NCBI GenBank assembly: GCA_963693305.1
Contig: OY855907.1
Location: forward strand, 33,080,301 to 33,144,300
Origin: Meandrina meandrites
Taxonomy: Eukaryota; Cnidaria; Anthozoa; Scleractinia; Meandrinidae
Reading direction: 5' to 3'
Length of the DNA: 64,000 nucleotides
Positions 33,832 to 44,411 of this stretch are shown here, in pieces; the first letter of the stretch is position 1; each line of letters starts with the position of its first letter. The translations under genes and the position numbers were made by a program. The notes beneath the pieces were generated by a model. The model was not told the DNA's origin. It saw only the letters and a list, made by a program, of their open reading frames with translations, and did no database searches.

Positions 33832-33944
33832 TAGCCAGTTCCAGGTGTTCGGTTAGTGGGGAGCAGCACGAAATTCTGGATTGCGTTTTTTCGCTCGCCA
33901 TTTTTTGCGCTGCTCCCCACTAACCAAATTTCTGGAACAGGCTA
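33832..33944. mobile_element. Short MITE, TAGCC(T/A)GTTCCAG ends
   Basis: TAGCCAGTTCCAG on the left and CTGGAACAGGCTA on the right, with GTGGGGAGCAGC and GCTGCTCCCCAC inverted inside. Same group as 35238-35391. Confidence 0.8.
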
Positions 33945-34461
33945 TACTTGTCGCTACAAAAAGCAATTTATATAGATAATTGAACATTCTATACCATAAA
34001 GATTTTATTATAATAAGAAACAACAACTAATCAAGGAGAGATAAGAAATGTTTAATAAATGAGCAGCAGTGTTTTATCAAGTGCATCAAGTGATAAAACA
34101 TGAACTGCGAATTTATTGAACGGCTTCGAAATCTTCTGATGTAGATCAACTCATTCTTGCACTAATATTTAGATTTCGGGTTATTTTGGCCTAGAAAATT
34201 GGACGTAAAGTTGAGCCGTTTCTTTATCAGATATAAAGACACTCAAAAACATTAATTTCTTTTGTATTTTCTTTATGAATTATTAATAAGGTTTTGAAGT
34301 GGGAGTTAAAGTTCCCACTTTTCATAATGATATCTAATTTTATTTTTTTCTCTTGCAATAAAGCATTCTGTACAGTGTGTATTTTTAATTTTCTCTTTTA
34401 ACAGTAGACAGATAGAGGAGTTTTGTTTAGTTCAGAAAAAAACTTGCTTTCCAGGATTATG

Positions 34462-34643
34462 TAGCCTGCGTAGCTTGGCGGTTTTATTGGGGCGAAACGC
34501 GCGCTAAAAGAGCGGCGAAGTCGCGACAGGCCTGGGGAAGAAAAATGTGAAACCTCTTATCTCGTGGCTTCGCCGCTCGTTGCAGCTTCGCCGCTTGATT
34601 TGCGCGTGTTTCGCCCCAATAAAACCGCCAAGCTACGCAGGCT
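34462..34643. mobile_element. Mutator-like MITE with ~40-bp inverted ends and 9-bp duplication
   Basis: The ends begin TAGCCTGCGTAGCTTGGCGG and are repeated inverted at the right over about 40 bp. Exact AGGATTATG duplications flank it (34453-34461 and 34644-34652). Confidence 0.88.
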
Positions 34644-35237
34644 AGGATTATGTAATTTGTCAAGTTATTATGGACTTGGACCTGTTGCTCAGGGGCACAT
34701 CCAGGATTTTTCTCAGGAGGCGGTGCACATAGTTTTCTTTCCTTTTTGCAGAAGCTGCCCAGTCACCTCAGGGGGTACACACCCCCTGCACCCTCCCCCT
34801 ATATTCGCCCGTGCGTAATATGATTACAAACAGGATGTGAGCTCTAGCACATTCCATTTAATTTTGTCTCCTTCCTCGCAATTTTGTTCCCAGTGTCCAC
34901 ATTCCCCCGTTCCACCGGACAGTGGTAACGCATGCCCTGGGGACGAGATTGCTTTTCTCTAGTCTTCGTTCCTCACTGTGCAACACAAAACGAGCTATTT
35001 CCCGAGAGGCCCTGGGTACGAGGATGCTCAAACCTCGCGCATAACAAAAAGTTTCTTTGGCATGGCTGTTCCTTTTGTCAAAATTCACTCAAATCTTAAT
35101 TACTTACTAACGCTTACTCAGCGATAAAACACCAATAGACGTTTCAAAAGCGTTTCGAGAAGATTGAAATAAAAAGGCTGCGGTACTTTTCAAAGGGTTC
35201 GAGTGGTCTGTGTGACATCAACAATTCTTGCGTGACC

Positions 35238-35391
35238 TAGCCTGTTCCAGTTGGGGAGCGGCGCGAAATTCGAACGGCGAGCGGGAAAATCGCGATTTTT
35301 CGCTCGCTGTTTTTAGTAAGTGGGGAACAGCGAGCGAAATATCGCCAACAACAAACTGTAGTACTGTACGCCTGGAAAAGGCTATGCGGTA
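35238..35391. mobile_element. Mutator-like MITE with 9-bp target duplication
   Basis: TAGCCTGTTCCAG at the left and CCTGGAAAAGGCTA near the right end, with TGCGTGACC on both sides (35229-35237 and 35392-35400). It sits just upstream of the first exon of zinc-finger gene C. Confidence 0.75.
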
Positions 35392-35399
35392 TGCGTGAC

Positions 35400-35521
35400 C
35401 TTGCGTTACGTGCTTGCTGAAGGTTCGGCCTCGTTTTGGCGTTGTATCTTTATGGGAGGCCACCAAGTCTTGCGTTATCATCTCTGCATCCTCTAAGACC
35501 AGTGAACAGGACATTCTCCAG
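35400..35521 (+). other. Non-coding first exon of zinc-finger gene C
   Basis: GGGAGGCCACCAAGTCTTGCG and ACATTCTCCAG|GTACG align with the first exons of genes A and B. The downstream intron keeps GAGCACTTTTGTG and CTTTGAAGACTT blocks homologous to gene B. The start is approximate. Confidence 0.55.
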
Positions 35522-35767
35522 GTACGTTTAATTCAGAACACTTGCATATGCAAATCGTTGCACACGGAGCACTTTTGTGCCCAAGAACTTCATTTAAACT
35601 TTGAAGACTTGGGTCGTTGGGATCAACCAAAATAGGTTTCAGTAAGTTGTTGATTTGTCCGTGCCATTGGATAGTAAGCTTACCTCTCTGTAATTTTACT
35701 CCTGATTTACGTTGCAAAATACATGTACAGTAATAATCAGTGTGAAAGCAGCTTCATCGAGTTCATA

Positions 35768-35905
35768 GGTAGATCCCAGGCTGCATTCCGTGCACGTTAC
35801 GCCAGAGATCTTTAGTGTGGATCTTTGCCTTTTTCAGTACAATCCTTTGAAATCTTGCTGTATACTTGGCAAATCTTCAGCAAGAGCTTTGCATGGAATG
35901 CCCCA
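35768..35905. mobile_element. Partial MITE, CCAGGCTGCATTCCG end
   Basis: CCCAGGCTGCATTCCG at the left and GCATGGAATGCC at the right. Same group as 13984-14188. Confidence 0.5.
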
Positions 35906-35934
35906 ACTTAACTAGATATACCTTGAGGGTAGTA

Positions 35935-36080
35935 ACGAAAACGAAGACCCCGAAAACGAAGACCTAAGACCCATACGAAAACGAAGACCCGTACGAAAAC
36001 GAAGACCCGTGCGAAAACGAAGACCCGTACGAAAACGAAGACCCGTACGAAAACGAAGACCCGTACAAAAATGAAGGGCT
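35935..36080 (+). repeat. 18-bp minisatellite (GAAAACGAAGACCCGTAC)n, plus orientation
   Basis: About eight units with small variants. It begins with GGTAGTAACGAAAACGAAG and is interrupted by a MITE at 36084, after which one diverged unit follows. The same unit in the opposite orientation forms 38861-39090. Confidence 0.9.
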
Positions 36081-36083
36081 AAA

Positions 36084-36463
36084 CTTCAGAATACCCGGCC
36101 ACAATTACGTGACATTAATGTTCTGCTCCCGCAGTCCTGCAGTCAATAAATATTTGCATATGGAAACAAAAGAGAAACACATGAATATTCCTCGTTCTAT
36201 AATCCATGAGCCGAAAACAAGCGACTGCGGGAGTGCGGGACTGCGGGAGCACTAGTTGTATACCCATGTAATATTTCTTTTTTTTTTCTACTGCAGGACT
36301 GCGGGACTGCGGGAGCACTAGTTCTATACCCATTTCATCAAATTTATTTATTTTAAAATGTTTTTTGTGCATTTCTTTTTTTAATTTAATGATTAACATC
36401 GTGACTGCGGGACTACGGGAGCAGGAGATTTATGTCACGCAATCGTGGCCAGGTATTCTGAAG
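36084..36463. mobile_element. MITE with ~60-bp inverted ends, inside the minisatellite
   Basis: CTTCAGAATACCCGGCCAC and its inverted partner at the right end; complementarity runs through about 60 bp to CTGCTCCCGCAGTC. Internal direct repeats of GACTGCGGGAGCACTAGTT occur twice. Minisatellite-like bases resume on the right. Confidence 0.85.
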
Positions 36464-36493
36464 TCGCTCCAAATGAAGATCCATACGTAAATG

Positions 36494-37416
36494 CAGGGCT
36501 CAAAATAATTTTTGAATACTGACCGGTCATGTTGACCGGCCAAATCAATTTTTGCTCGGTCATGTCTCGTTTTTGACCGGTCAAAATATTGAGTATTTAC
36601 TTTGAAGCAATAGCCTATTCTGCCAAAAATTTCTCCTCATAAGCTAAAACACTCGTTGTTAAAGAGTAAAAGGCTTAAGCTTAAATGTTTTGATCACTAA
36701 AAGTGTCATTTTATTATGTTCGCTTTTTGAATTTCCATTTGTTCTGCGTTCTACTCTACATAAAACAAAATGCTCAGTAGCCGTAATGTTATGTTACTCT
36801 GCATAGTTTTACATTAGTTAACGACTTACGGGTGGAGGCGATCTTGGTTGTAAGCACTTTTAATTACTGGCAGTGCATTCAATAAGCACCGATGGCCAAC
36901 AAAAAGTGTTGGCTACTTTGCTCAGAGAAGTCGGCTACTTTTTTCCCTAAAGTGATGTAACTAGTGAAAGATCCTTTCAAACCTTGTTGATGCAGTCGGC
37001 TACTCTATTCTAACCAGCTGCCTACTTCAAATGTTATTGAAACCCCTGACTGGTCTTTACTACCGAACACTAAATTGTAATAGGACATATGCCCATGCTA
37101 CAAGTGAGATAACTGTGCCTTTGCTCGGCATGTAGGAAGAAAGGAAACGCCAACGGCTTCTTGTCAACTGTGTCCAGTAAAAAGGATTTACATTCTCGAC
37201 TTTAAGATATCTTTCCTGCATCATGCGATACCAATGTCCCATTTCAAGCTAGCGGGGATTAACAAAATTACCCTGCGAGCAGAGTCTTCTTCGATCTTCC
37301 TAGATACGTCGGGAAGAGGTGACCGGTCAAAATGACCGCCGAATCAAAATTTTGTCCGGACAAATTGTCATTTTGGCCAGACATTGTCCGTTGACCGGCC
37401 ATTATTTTGAGCCCTG
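36494..37416. mobile_element. Non-autonomous DNA transposon, CAGGGCTCAAAATAAT ends
   Basis: 923 bp with inverted CAGGGCTCAAAATAAT termini and GACCGG-rich subterminal repeats. AAATG flanks it on both sides, a possible 5-bp duplication or the visible part of a longer one. The CAGGG end resembles hAT elements but the class is open. No transposase frame. Confidence 0.8.
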
Positions 37417-38480
37417 AAATGAACACCTGGCTAAAACCAGCGTTACACAGAGTTGCGTGACATTAATGATAATGACAAATAATATTGAAGCAGACTGAGC
37501 GTGCTGAGAACGTACTACTGATCAAAAATCTAGGCAGCCAAAGTCTCTCAGCAGTCTTTTTGCGCACAACACTTGCTTTAATAAACTTCGCTACCTTATT
37601 AGTCTTTCTTGCTTTTCTGCCGCGTAGAAGGGTGCAGATGGGGGGAGGGGGAGCATGGGAGGGGGGGGGGGGGGCTGTGCTGGGATGCTCTCCAACGATG
37701 CCAATGCTGTCGGTTTTACTACCTTTGGAGGCCATGATATGGGGGGGGGGGAGTCTGAGTACCCTGTATCCGTACCAATTCTGATCGAGTACATTTCATT
37801 TTCTTCGCAGTTTTTTTGGATCGAAACCGCAAAGTCAATAGTTTTAGGGATGGATCAGCCAGTAAGAATACAAACTAGACAAATCTGTTTGAACTGTACT
37901 GTACTGCACACTTCGGATCTGCGCAAGTCATTGAATTATTAACCCAATGAACAAACAGTACTAAACAGGGTAGTGTTGTATATTTGCCAAACAGGGCTAC
38001 ATAGTGTATAGATCCCGTCAGTTTTCGAGGTTATCTAGTTTAACTTAGGGTTGTTTGTTTCAGTTTGGGTTATTAAATGAATGATAGATTTTTCTAAATT
38101 TAGCAAATAAAGGTTTTGTTAGTGCCTCTTTTGTGTAGTCATATCAATAATGACCTTTCATTCATTAATTTTACTCATATAGCGAGGCGTACTCACTGCT
38201 TTAAACTGAAAAGTTTTATTTCTTCAAAAACACGACACTTCAAAATTTAAGACAAATATTTGTAGGATTTCAATGAAGCTTGATCAATACGTTCTCAGTA
38301 CTCGTCTGCTTCAATAATATTCTTATCCAACACTGCTTTGTAGAGTACAAATATCGCGCGAAACGAGTACAAAAATCACACGATATTTGTACTTGTCTCA
38401 TTTCCCCGACCAAGAGATTAAAAACCTTGGCAAGTCAGAATATTGGGGAGACGAAAACGTTGGATAATAAATCCCTTCTT
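37417..38480. other. Gene C intron with G-rich tracts
   Basis: G-rich runs near 37640-37675 and 37741-37752 dominate. No exon is supported. Confidence 0.4.
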
Positions 38481-38481
38481 A

Positions 38482-38567
38482 GACATTTTAGTGTGTAGTA
38501 TCGTAAATTTTTATTCATCATTTTTGGCTTAAAAATTTACAACAATACTACACACTAAAATGTCTAA
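38482..38567. repeat. Hairpin repeat
   Basis: TTAGACATTTTAGTGTGTAG is followed after about 45 nt by CTACACACTAAAATGTCTAA, a near-perfect inverted repeat with TAAATTTTTA / TAAAAATTTA inside. Confidence 0.8.
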
Positions 38568-38860
38568 ATTCTATTCTTTATTATTGTCACTTCCGTCACG
38601 CAACTCTAAAATTTACCCGTTGAATCGATTCAAGTTTAAGTTTTCTCTTGAACTTTCTCCAGTGAAAAAGTTTCTGAAGTTTCACCATCGATCGTCATTT
38701 TTTTTTTGTGACCTAGGCTCCTGCGGTGTTATCAGAATGGAATTTTCAAAAGAAACAGCATCTTTCCATTCCATTTACATGTTGAAATTTTTTAAATGTT
38801 CCATTTGTCGAAAAATTCTTACCGAAAATTCCATGTAAATAGGAAGCGCTCACTGATTTC

Positions 38861-39090
38861 ATATGGGTCTTCGTTTTCGTATGGGTCTTCGTTTTCGTGG
38901 GGGTCTTCGTTTTCGTACGGGTCTTCATTTTCGTATGGGTCTTCGTTTTCGTATGGGTCTTCGTTTTCGTATGGGTCTTTGTTTTCGTAGGGGTCTTCGT
39001 TTTCGTGCGGGTCTTCGTTTTTGTACGGGTCTTCGTTTTCGTATGGTCTTAGGTCTTCGGTCTTCGTTTTCAGGCTCTTCGTTTTCGTAC
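38861..39090 (-). repeat. 18-bp minisatellite, inverted copy
   Basis: About twelve units of the same 18-mer seen at 35935, now on the minus strand, ending in a similar GTAGTACGAAAACGAAG boundary. Since 18 is a multiple of three, long repetitive frames stay open on both strands; these are not genes. Confidence 0.9.
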
Positions 39091-40026
39091 TACCATACCT
39101 TGACATGAGTAGACTACTTCGCAGCCATTTTTGGGATGGCAGTGTTACTCGACATCCCAAAAAACAGATGTGAAGGAGACTGTCACAAGGGACCCCCCCC
39201 GCTCGGGCATGAGCAGGGCATTCACTTTTTTTGCAAGTGAAGTCCCCGGTCCCCAGGAGAAAAGTGAATGGTGAACTCCCCCGTCCCCACATGATCCACA
39301 CACATGGTATAAAAAAGTAATCTGTTGTAGAAAACGTGTTATATCCAAGCGCAACAATGGATCACAGTAAGGGAAAATAAAAACGTTGGTAGCCGTGAAA
39401 TGAACACGCTGATTTCAGAGTACCTAGCAATACACTTGCAAATGCCCCTGGATTGACAAGGAAGAAGATGACTATTTGAAAATTGCCAAAACAACTTTTT
39501 ATTTTTAATAAAGGTTATTAAAAACTATTTCTGTTTTACAACTTGATGTTACAAAAAGCAAGACCACAGCAAACTGAAACTGATGGATAAGAAAAATTAA
39601 TTATATCGTCATCATCATGGATCACTACTATAATTATAAACAGAACTGAAACCTTGTATTAGACAGAAAACATAATAGTATTCTTCTGTGCTGGGATGCT
39701 GGGAGGCTGATTAACACTAACCCAGGGTTAAAAGTTAACCAAATGTTCAACTTTCTCTTGTATAAATTAAAGTGCTTTTATTGCCTTTTTTGTGTAGTTT
39801 ATTAGATAAGTCGATGTGCAAACTGGAAGACAGAAAATGTAAACAGAAAACCTCACTGAAGTCGATAACTGAATTCAAAATTCATCCTAATACTTAACTA
39901 GCAAATATCCATTACAAAATTCTCACTTTGATTGGTTCTGCCCCTGCCTTTTTGTCATGAAATTGGCATGTGAACATGTGGAGAACCCTCATTAAGTAGC
40001 TCTTTTGGTTTTGAGCATTACCTTCA

Positions 40027-40173
40027 GGCCTCGGTTGTTCAAAGGCTGGACAACGCTATCCACCGGATAAAACACTATCCAGTGGATAGCGTTGTTTGTT
40101 TTCTCAACACTCATTCACTGGATAGTGATTTATCCGGTAGACAGTCTTATCCATCCTTTGAACAACCGGGGCC
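40027..40173. mobile_element. MITE with GGCCTCGGTTGTTCAAAGG ends
   Basis: The left end is inverted at the right as CCTTTGAACAACCGGGGCC. Internal GATAGCGTTGT and ACAACGCTATC are also inverted. No duplication was identified. Confidence 0.8.
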
Positions 40174-40420
40174 TGGCCAAAAGAGAATTTTATGTTTAAC
40201 AAATCAGCCACTTTACTTTACTGAAACAATAGGCCACTTGATTTGTGTCAAGTTTTCATTGATTCAGAACTTTTACTTTGCCATTCAATTCATGACAGTA
40301 ATTTATTTTACATACCCTAAAATAAGCCCTGGTTTAACATGCATAAATATCATGCCTCTTTCAGTTTGGAAAAGGCTTCTATAAGTTTGGGATGGGAGGT
40401 GGCTGGGGGGGGGGGGGGTA

Positions 40421-40487
<67 letters not shown>
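40421..40487. repeat. (GATT)n microsatellite after a poly-G run
   Basis: About sixteen GATT units directly after a run of about 13 G residues. Confidence 0.95.
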
Positions 40488-40589
40488 TTTTAGTTTGCTT
40501 TTAATAGGCACCTCTTGGCTATTATAATTATCCTAATATTCCTCCATGTATAATTTTTCTGTTTACAACAGGTGTGCTCAGATAGAGTA

Positions 40590-40831
40590 TATGGTTTCTC
40601 AAGGAGTTTGATGCAGAAACGGATATTCAGAAATTTATGTTACACAATAAACCCGCAGAAGAAGAGCTTCTAGCGTATTCAGTGTGAACTGTCCTTACAG
40701 ATGCACAAAGACCTGATCTTCACCATAAAACACATGATGGTACAACGCCCCATGATTGTAGCTAACGTGGCAAGTCGTTTTGATGTAGATTAAACCTAAG
40801 GGCACACAAGTTTATTCATAATCCAAAAAAG
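40590..40831 (+). pseudogene. Decayed N-terminal fingers of zinc-finger gene C
   Basis: The bases align with the first three fingers of genes A and B (CAGTGTGAACTGTCCTTACAG, ATCTTCACCA, GGCAAGTCGTTTTGATG, GGGCACACAAGTTTATTCA) but contain stops and frame changes (TAG, TAA near 40760-40795). Confidence 0.75.
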
Positions 40832-42271
40832 GTGTTAAACTGTACAGTGTGTTGCACATGGTTTAGTCAACCAGCAGCCCTTAGCAGGCACATGGAAGGT
40901 CTTCAAAGTGAGAGAAAGTTCAAATGTTCAGAATGTGAGGTGTACCTTTCAAGTTCATCTTCGCTGCGGAGACATCAACTGAGACATACTGGTGAGAAGC
41001 CTTACAAATGCACACAGTGTGACAAGGAATACAGTTCTTCGGATTCTCTTGCAGCTCATAAACGGACACACAGTGGTGTAAAATCTTACAAGTGCAATAA
41101 TTGTGATAAGCAATATAAACGTACATCAGATCTCTCAGTGCATAAAAGAGTACATACTGGTATGAAGCCCTACAAATGCACAGAGTGTGATAAGGATTTT
41201 ACTGTGAAATCTCAACTTGTTTGTCATAAGAGGATTCACAGTGGCGAGAAACCCTATGGATGTACACAGTGTGGGTGGAAATTTGCAGATCCCTCAGCAC
41301 TGCGGGGTCATAAAAGGATTCATACTGGTGAGAAACCTTACAAGTGCACTCAGTGTGATAGACAATTTGCTCATAGCTCATCCCTTCAAATACACTTAAG
41401 AACACACACTGGTGTTAAGCCTTACACGTGCAGTGTGTGTAGTAAAGGCTTTGGTTCCTCATCTCAGAAAATTCAGCATGAAAGAGTCCACAGTGGTGAG
41501 ACACCCTATGAATGTGTGGTTTGCGAGAAAAGCTTTAAATTTTGGTCCAGTTTTAGAGAGCATAAGAGGAAGGTACATGGGGATACCAATGAAAAGCCAA
41601 ATGCATGTCCTTTTTGTGACCAAACGTTTGATCAAAGTGCAGATCTTGAACAACACAAGAAAATTCATGCTGACACTAAATTGTATCACTGTACACAATG
41701 CAAAAAGTGCTTTGTAGATTCTACTTCTCTGGCTGAACATAAAAACAGTCACAAGAAATTTAAATGCAGTCATTGTGGGAAATACTTCAAATTTAGGTGT
41801 GAGCTCAAGAACCACATGCCTTTACATAATGATGAACGACCCTTCAAATGTGGTCAGTGTGGAAAAGCTTTCAAAAAAAGTTCTTATCTTAAAACACACA
41901 TGTTGTCACACACTGGTGTGCGACCCTTTAAATGCAGTCAGTGCGAAAAAGCTTTCCGGTTAAAATTTTATCTCAAGAGGCATGTGTTATCTCACACTAA
42001 GGATAAACTACATAAATGTACCCAGTGTGAAAAGGCTTTTAAATCAAAAGATTATCTCAAGTCACATATGTTGTATCACACTGGCAAGCTACCTTTCAAG
42101 TGCAGTTTGTGTGGAAAAGGTTTTCTTTGTCGACTCCATCTCCAGACCCATATGATGTCACACTCTGATACTGAGCGACCATTCAAGTGTGATCAGTGTG
42201 AGAAATCTTTCAAGTTAAAAGGCCATCTCAAGAAGCATGTGTTATCACACACTAAAAACAAACCTCTTTAG
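40832..42271 (+). CDS. C2H2 zinc-finger protein C
   Basis: 479 aa from the first ATG after the decayed N-terminus. It starts inside a finger (LNCTVCCTWF) that lacks its second histidine, then carries 16 intact C2H2 fingers to the end. Finger order follows gene B but without its four-finger duplication, and with C-terminal fingers like gene A (CPFCDQTFDQSADL). The acceptor TTAATTACAG used by A and B is not preserved, so it is unclear whether a normal mRNA is made. It may be a functional shorter paralog or an early pseudogene; the long open frame with conserved cysteines and histidines favours function. Confidence 0.82.
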   Translation: MLNCTVCCTWFSQPAALSRHMEGLQSERKFKCSECEVYLSSSSSLRRHQLRHTGEKPYKCTQCDKEYSSSDSLAAHKRTHSGVKSYKCNNCDKQYKRTSDLSVHKRVHTGMKPYKCTECDKDFTVKSQLVCHKRIHSGEKPYGCTQCGWKFADPSALRGHKRIHTGEKPYKCTQCDRQFAHSSSLQIHLRTHTGVKPYTCSVCSKGFGSSSQKIQHERVHSGETPYECVVCEKSFKFWSSFREHKRKVHGDTNEKPNACPFCDQTFDQSADLEQHKKIHADTKLYHCTQCKKCFVDSTSLAEHKNSHKKFKCSHCGKYFKFRCELKNHMPLHNDERPFKCGQCGKAFKKSSYLKTHMLSHTGVRPFKCSQCEKAFRLKFYLKRHVLSHTKDKLHKCTQCEKAFKSKDYLKSHMLYHTGKLPFKCSLCGKGFLCRLHLQTHMMSHSDTERPFKCDQCEKSFKLKGHLKKHVLSHTKNKPL

Positions 42272-42544
42272 TTGGCTGGTATGCTAGATAACAATGTCTT
42301 AAGGGTGGAAGATTGTGATGTCTGAAATAGTTGGCCAAGAAGTGAAGCTAAGAGGGCAATTGCAAAATTTTGAGATCAATATTTCAGCCAGGGGCATTTC
42401 CTCCAATGTACCAGCAAGCCAGAGAGGTGCTTTTATTTATTTTGTTACCCTCCAGTAACTTTGTGCAGCATGCTTTATCGCCATAAAAATGAAAACCGAA
42501 AGTAGGAATCGGGGCATAAAACAATTATCGTGGGTCAATTATTT

Positions 42545-42770
42545 CAAGTTGATTGGTTTAGGGATGGAATGAAAAATATTGAAAAAATTGTTTGCAGAGC
42601 CTAAAAAGACAAAATAAATTGCTTGCAAACACCATGTGTAAAAAAAAATAGTTTGCATTTCGAAAAAATAATGTTGGCAGAGGTGCATAAATTAAAAGAA
42701 AAAGTGTGAAGAGGAAATTTTTTTAATACCTCCCCAACAGGAAAATAATGGCCCATCCCTTACATAACAC
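42545..42770. mobile_element. MITE, AGGGATGG / CCATCCCT ends
   Basis: GTTTAGGGATGG and CCCATCCCTTAC frame a body with AATTGCTTGCAAA and AGTTTGCATTTCG that recurs at 60340-60610. Confidence 0.65.
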
Positions 42771-43132
42771 TTATTTGATTAAAATGTTACACCTACATGG
42801 TAAGAAGTGACATTGTTCATTTGATTAGCACTCCTCTATAATATTGGGGGTATATTGTCTCATACATGTTGACCAGTTTTGTACCACGTGATGTGTTTTG
42901 TCCAATGAGAGTGCTGAAACTTATTGGTGGGCTATAACAAAATAGACAGCGCAAATTTAAGATAGTTTTTAATCTTTAATCGTCATATTGTAATCCACAC
43001 ATCCTTGTGAACATCTGAGCTTCTTTCTTTTAGTATTAAAGTTACTTTGAATCCGGAAATAATACTGGAGTTATTCATGATTGTTAATTTAATGGTGTGA
43101 AATGCTTCTCTTCAGAAATAAAGAACGCGTCA

Positions 43133-43291
43133 GAGTGCATTGTTGAGTTATATATTAAGCATGCAGGGATTTTTAAGAACACGAGAAGTGCATAGAGAAG
43201 CATGAGGTGCAGCCATTGCTTCTCGCACTTCTTGAGTGTTCTTAAAAATTCCAAAGTGCTTATATTTATATATAACTCAACAATGCACGAG
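43133..43291. mobile_element. Foldback MITE
   Basis: GTGCATTGTTGAGTTATATA at the left is inverted at the right; ATTTTTAAGAACAC and GAAGTGC are inside both arms. The element is one imperfect hairpin of about 160 bp. Confidence 0.8.
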
Positions 43292-43482
43292 GGTGAAGTT
43301 TTCTATTTTTTTTTTTATAAAATGCTAAGGAAATTGTGCATGGTTTATGGAGCTGTAATGAACTTGAACTTAGTCAAACATTTTATTGTTAAATAAATTT
43401 CTGTTGTTCTTTCTTTGTTTGCTACACATCAGCCACAAACTGTAACTTACTCTTGGAGGTACAAGGGATGGGTAGTGGAATG

Positions 43483-43501
43483 GGGGGGGGGGGGGGGGGG
43501 G
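43483..43501. repeat. Poly-G tract
   Basis: Uninterrupted G run beginning a G/C-rich-ended repeat that extends to about 43705 (CCCCCTCCCCCACTCC). Confidence 0.85.
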
Positions 43502-44111
43502 GATCTCAAAGTTTTTCTGTAATTTTGATTGGAAAGAATATAACTGCAAGCAATTTTGGCCAAAGAATCGTCATTTTTTGACACAATTCTTATTTTTTTC
43601 CAGTCTCATTTCTTAATTTGACATCGTGTCGTTCCATAAATTATCCATGCCTCCCCCACTGAAGGGATATTTCCAAAGGACCCCCTCCCCCACTCCTATG
43701 GAAAGTCCAATTAAGCTTCATGTATTTCCATAAAGTTTTTTTAACAATAATTTAACAATTAGTGGGGGTAACATACTTTTTTTTATTGACAACACAATCC
43801 ATTACATTGCCTTACATACAATACAAAAATACAACAGTTAATAGTAATAATAGTTAATAATAATAGTTTTACAAAACCGCAATTAGTGCCAGGCAACTTC
43901 TTACATTTCATTTTTTCCCTTTCTTTCCTGTTATTTCCAGTTACACAGTTACTGTTTACATATAGTACGTAGTTTAACATAATTGTGGACTTGATCTTTA
44001 AAGAATCGTTTCCTCAAACATTTTCCATTTTTTCCTAAACGAATTGATCTTATTCGATTTAAGATTAATGTGCCTTTCAGTTTGATATTTATTTAATATA
44101 ATTAACATACT

Positions 44112-44401
44112 GCTTGTGGTGGCCTAATGGTTAGTGCGCTGGACTCCAGATCGAGCGGTCCGGGGTCGAGCCCTGGCCGGGGCACTGCGTTGTGTTCTTG
44201 GGCAAGATACTTTACTCTTTAAAAATGGGTACCGGCGAATTTACTGGATTAACCCTGCGATGGACTAGCATCCCATCCAGGGGGGAGTAGCAATACTCCT
44301 AGTCGCTTCATGCTACGGAAACCGGAATAAGGGACCGATCGTTTATTACGTTTGTTAAGCTCCGGCTTGATGGACCCCTAGGCTCGTATGCAGACTTTAC
44401 C
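44112..44401 (+). mobile_element. Full-length SINE with 10-bp target duplication
   Basis: Plus-orientation member of the 7589-7891 family, flanked by TTAACATACT (44102-44111 and 44402-44411). A box TGGCCTAATGG is perfect; B box GGGTCGAGCCC has one change. Confidence 0.9.
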
Positions 44402-44411
44402 TTAACATACT

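Noticed and set aside
38819..39301. 160-aa minus-strand frame with repeated ENEDPY
   Set aside because: Produced by the 18-bp minisatellite unit; no splice, start context or homology.
43772..43980. LINE 3' UTR
   Set aside because: Suggestive TTTATTGACAACAC start but no coding remnant or target duplication.
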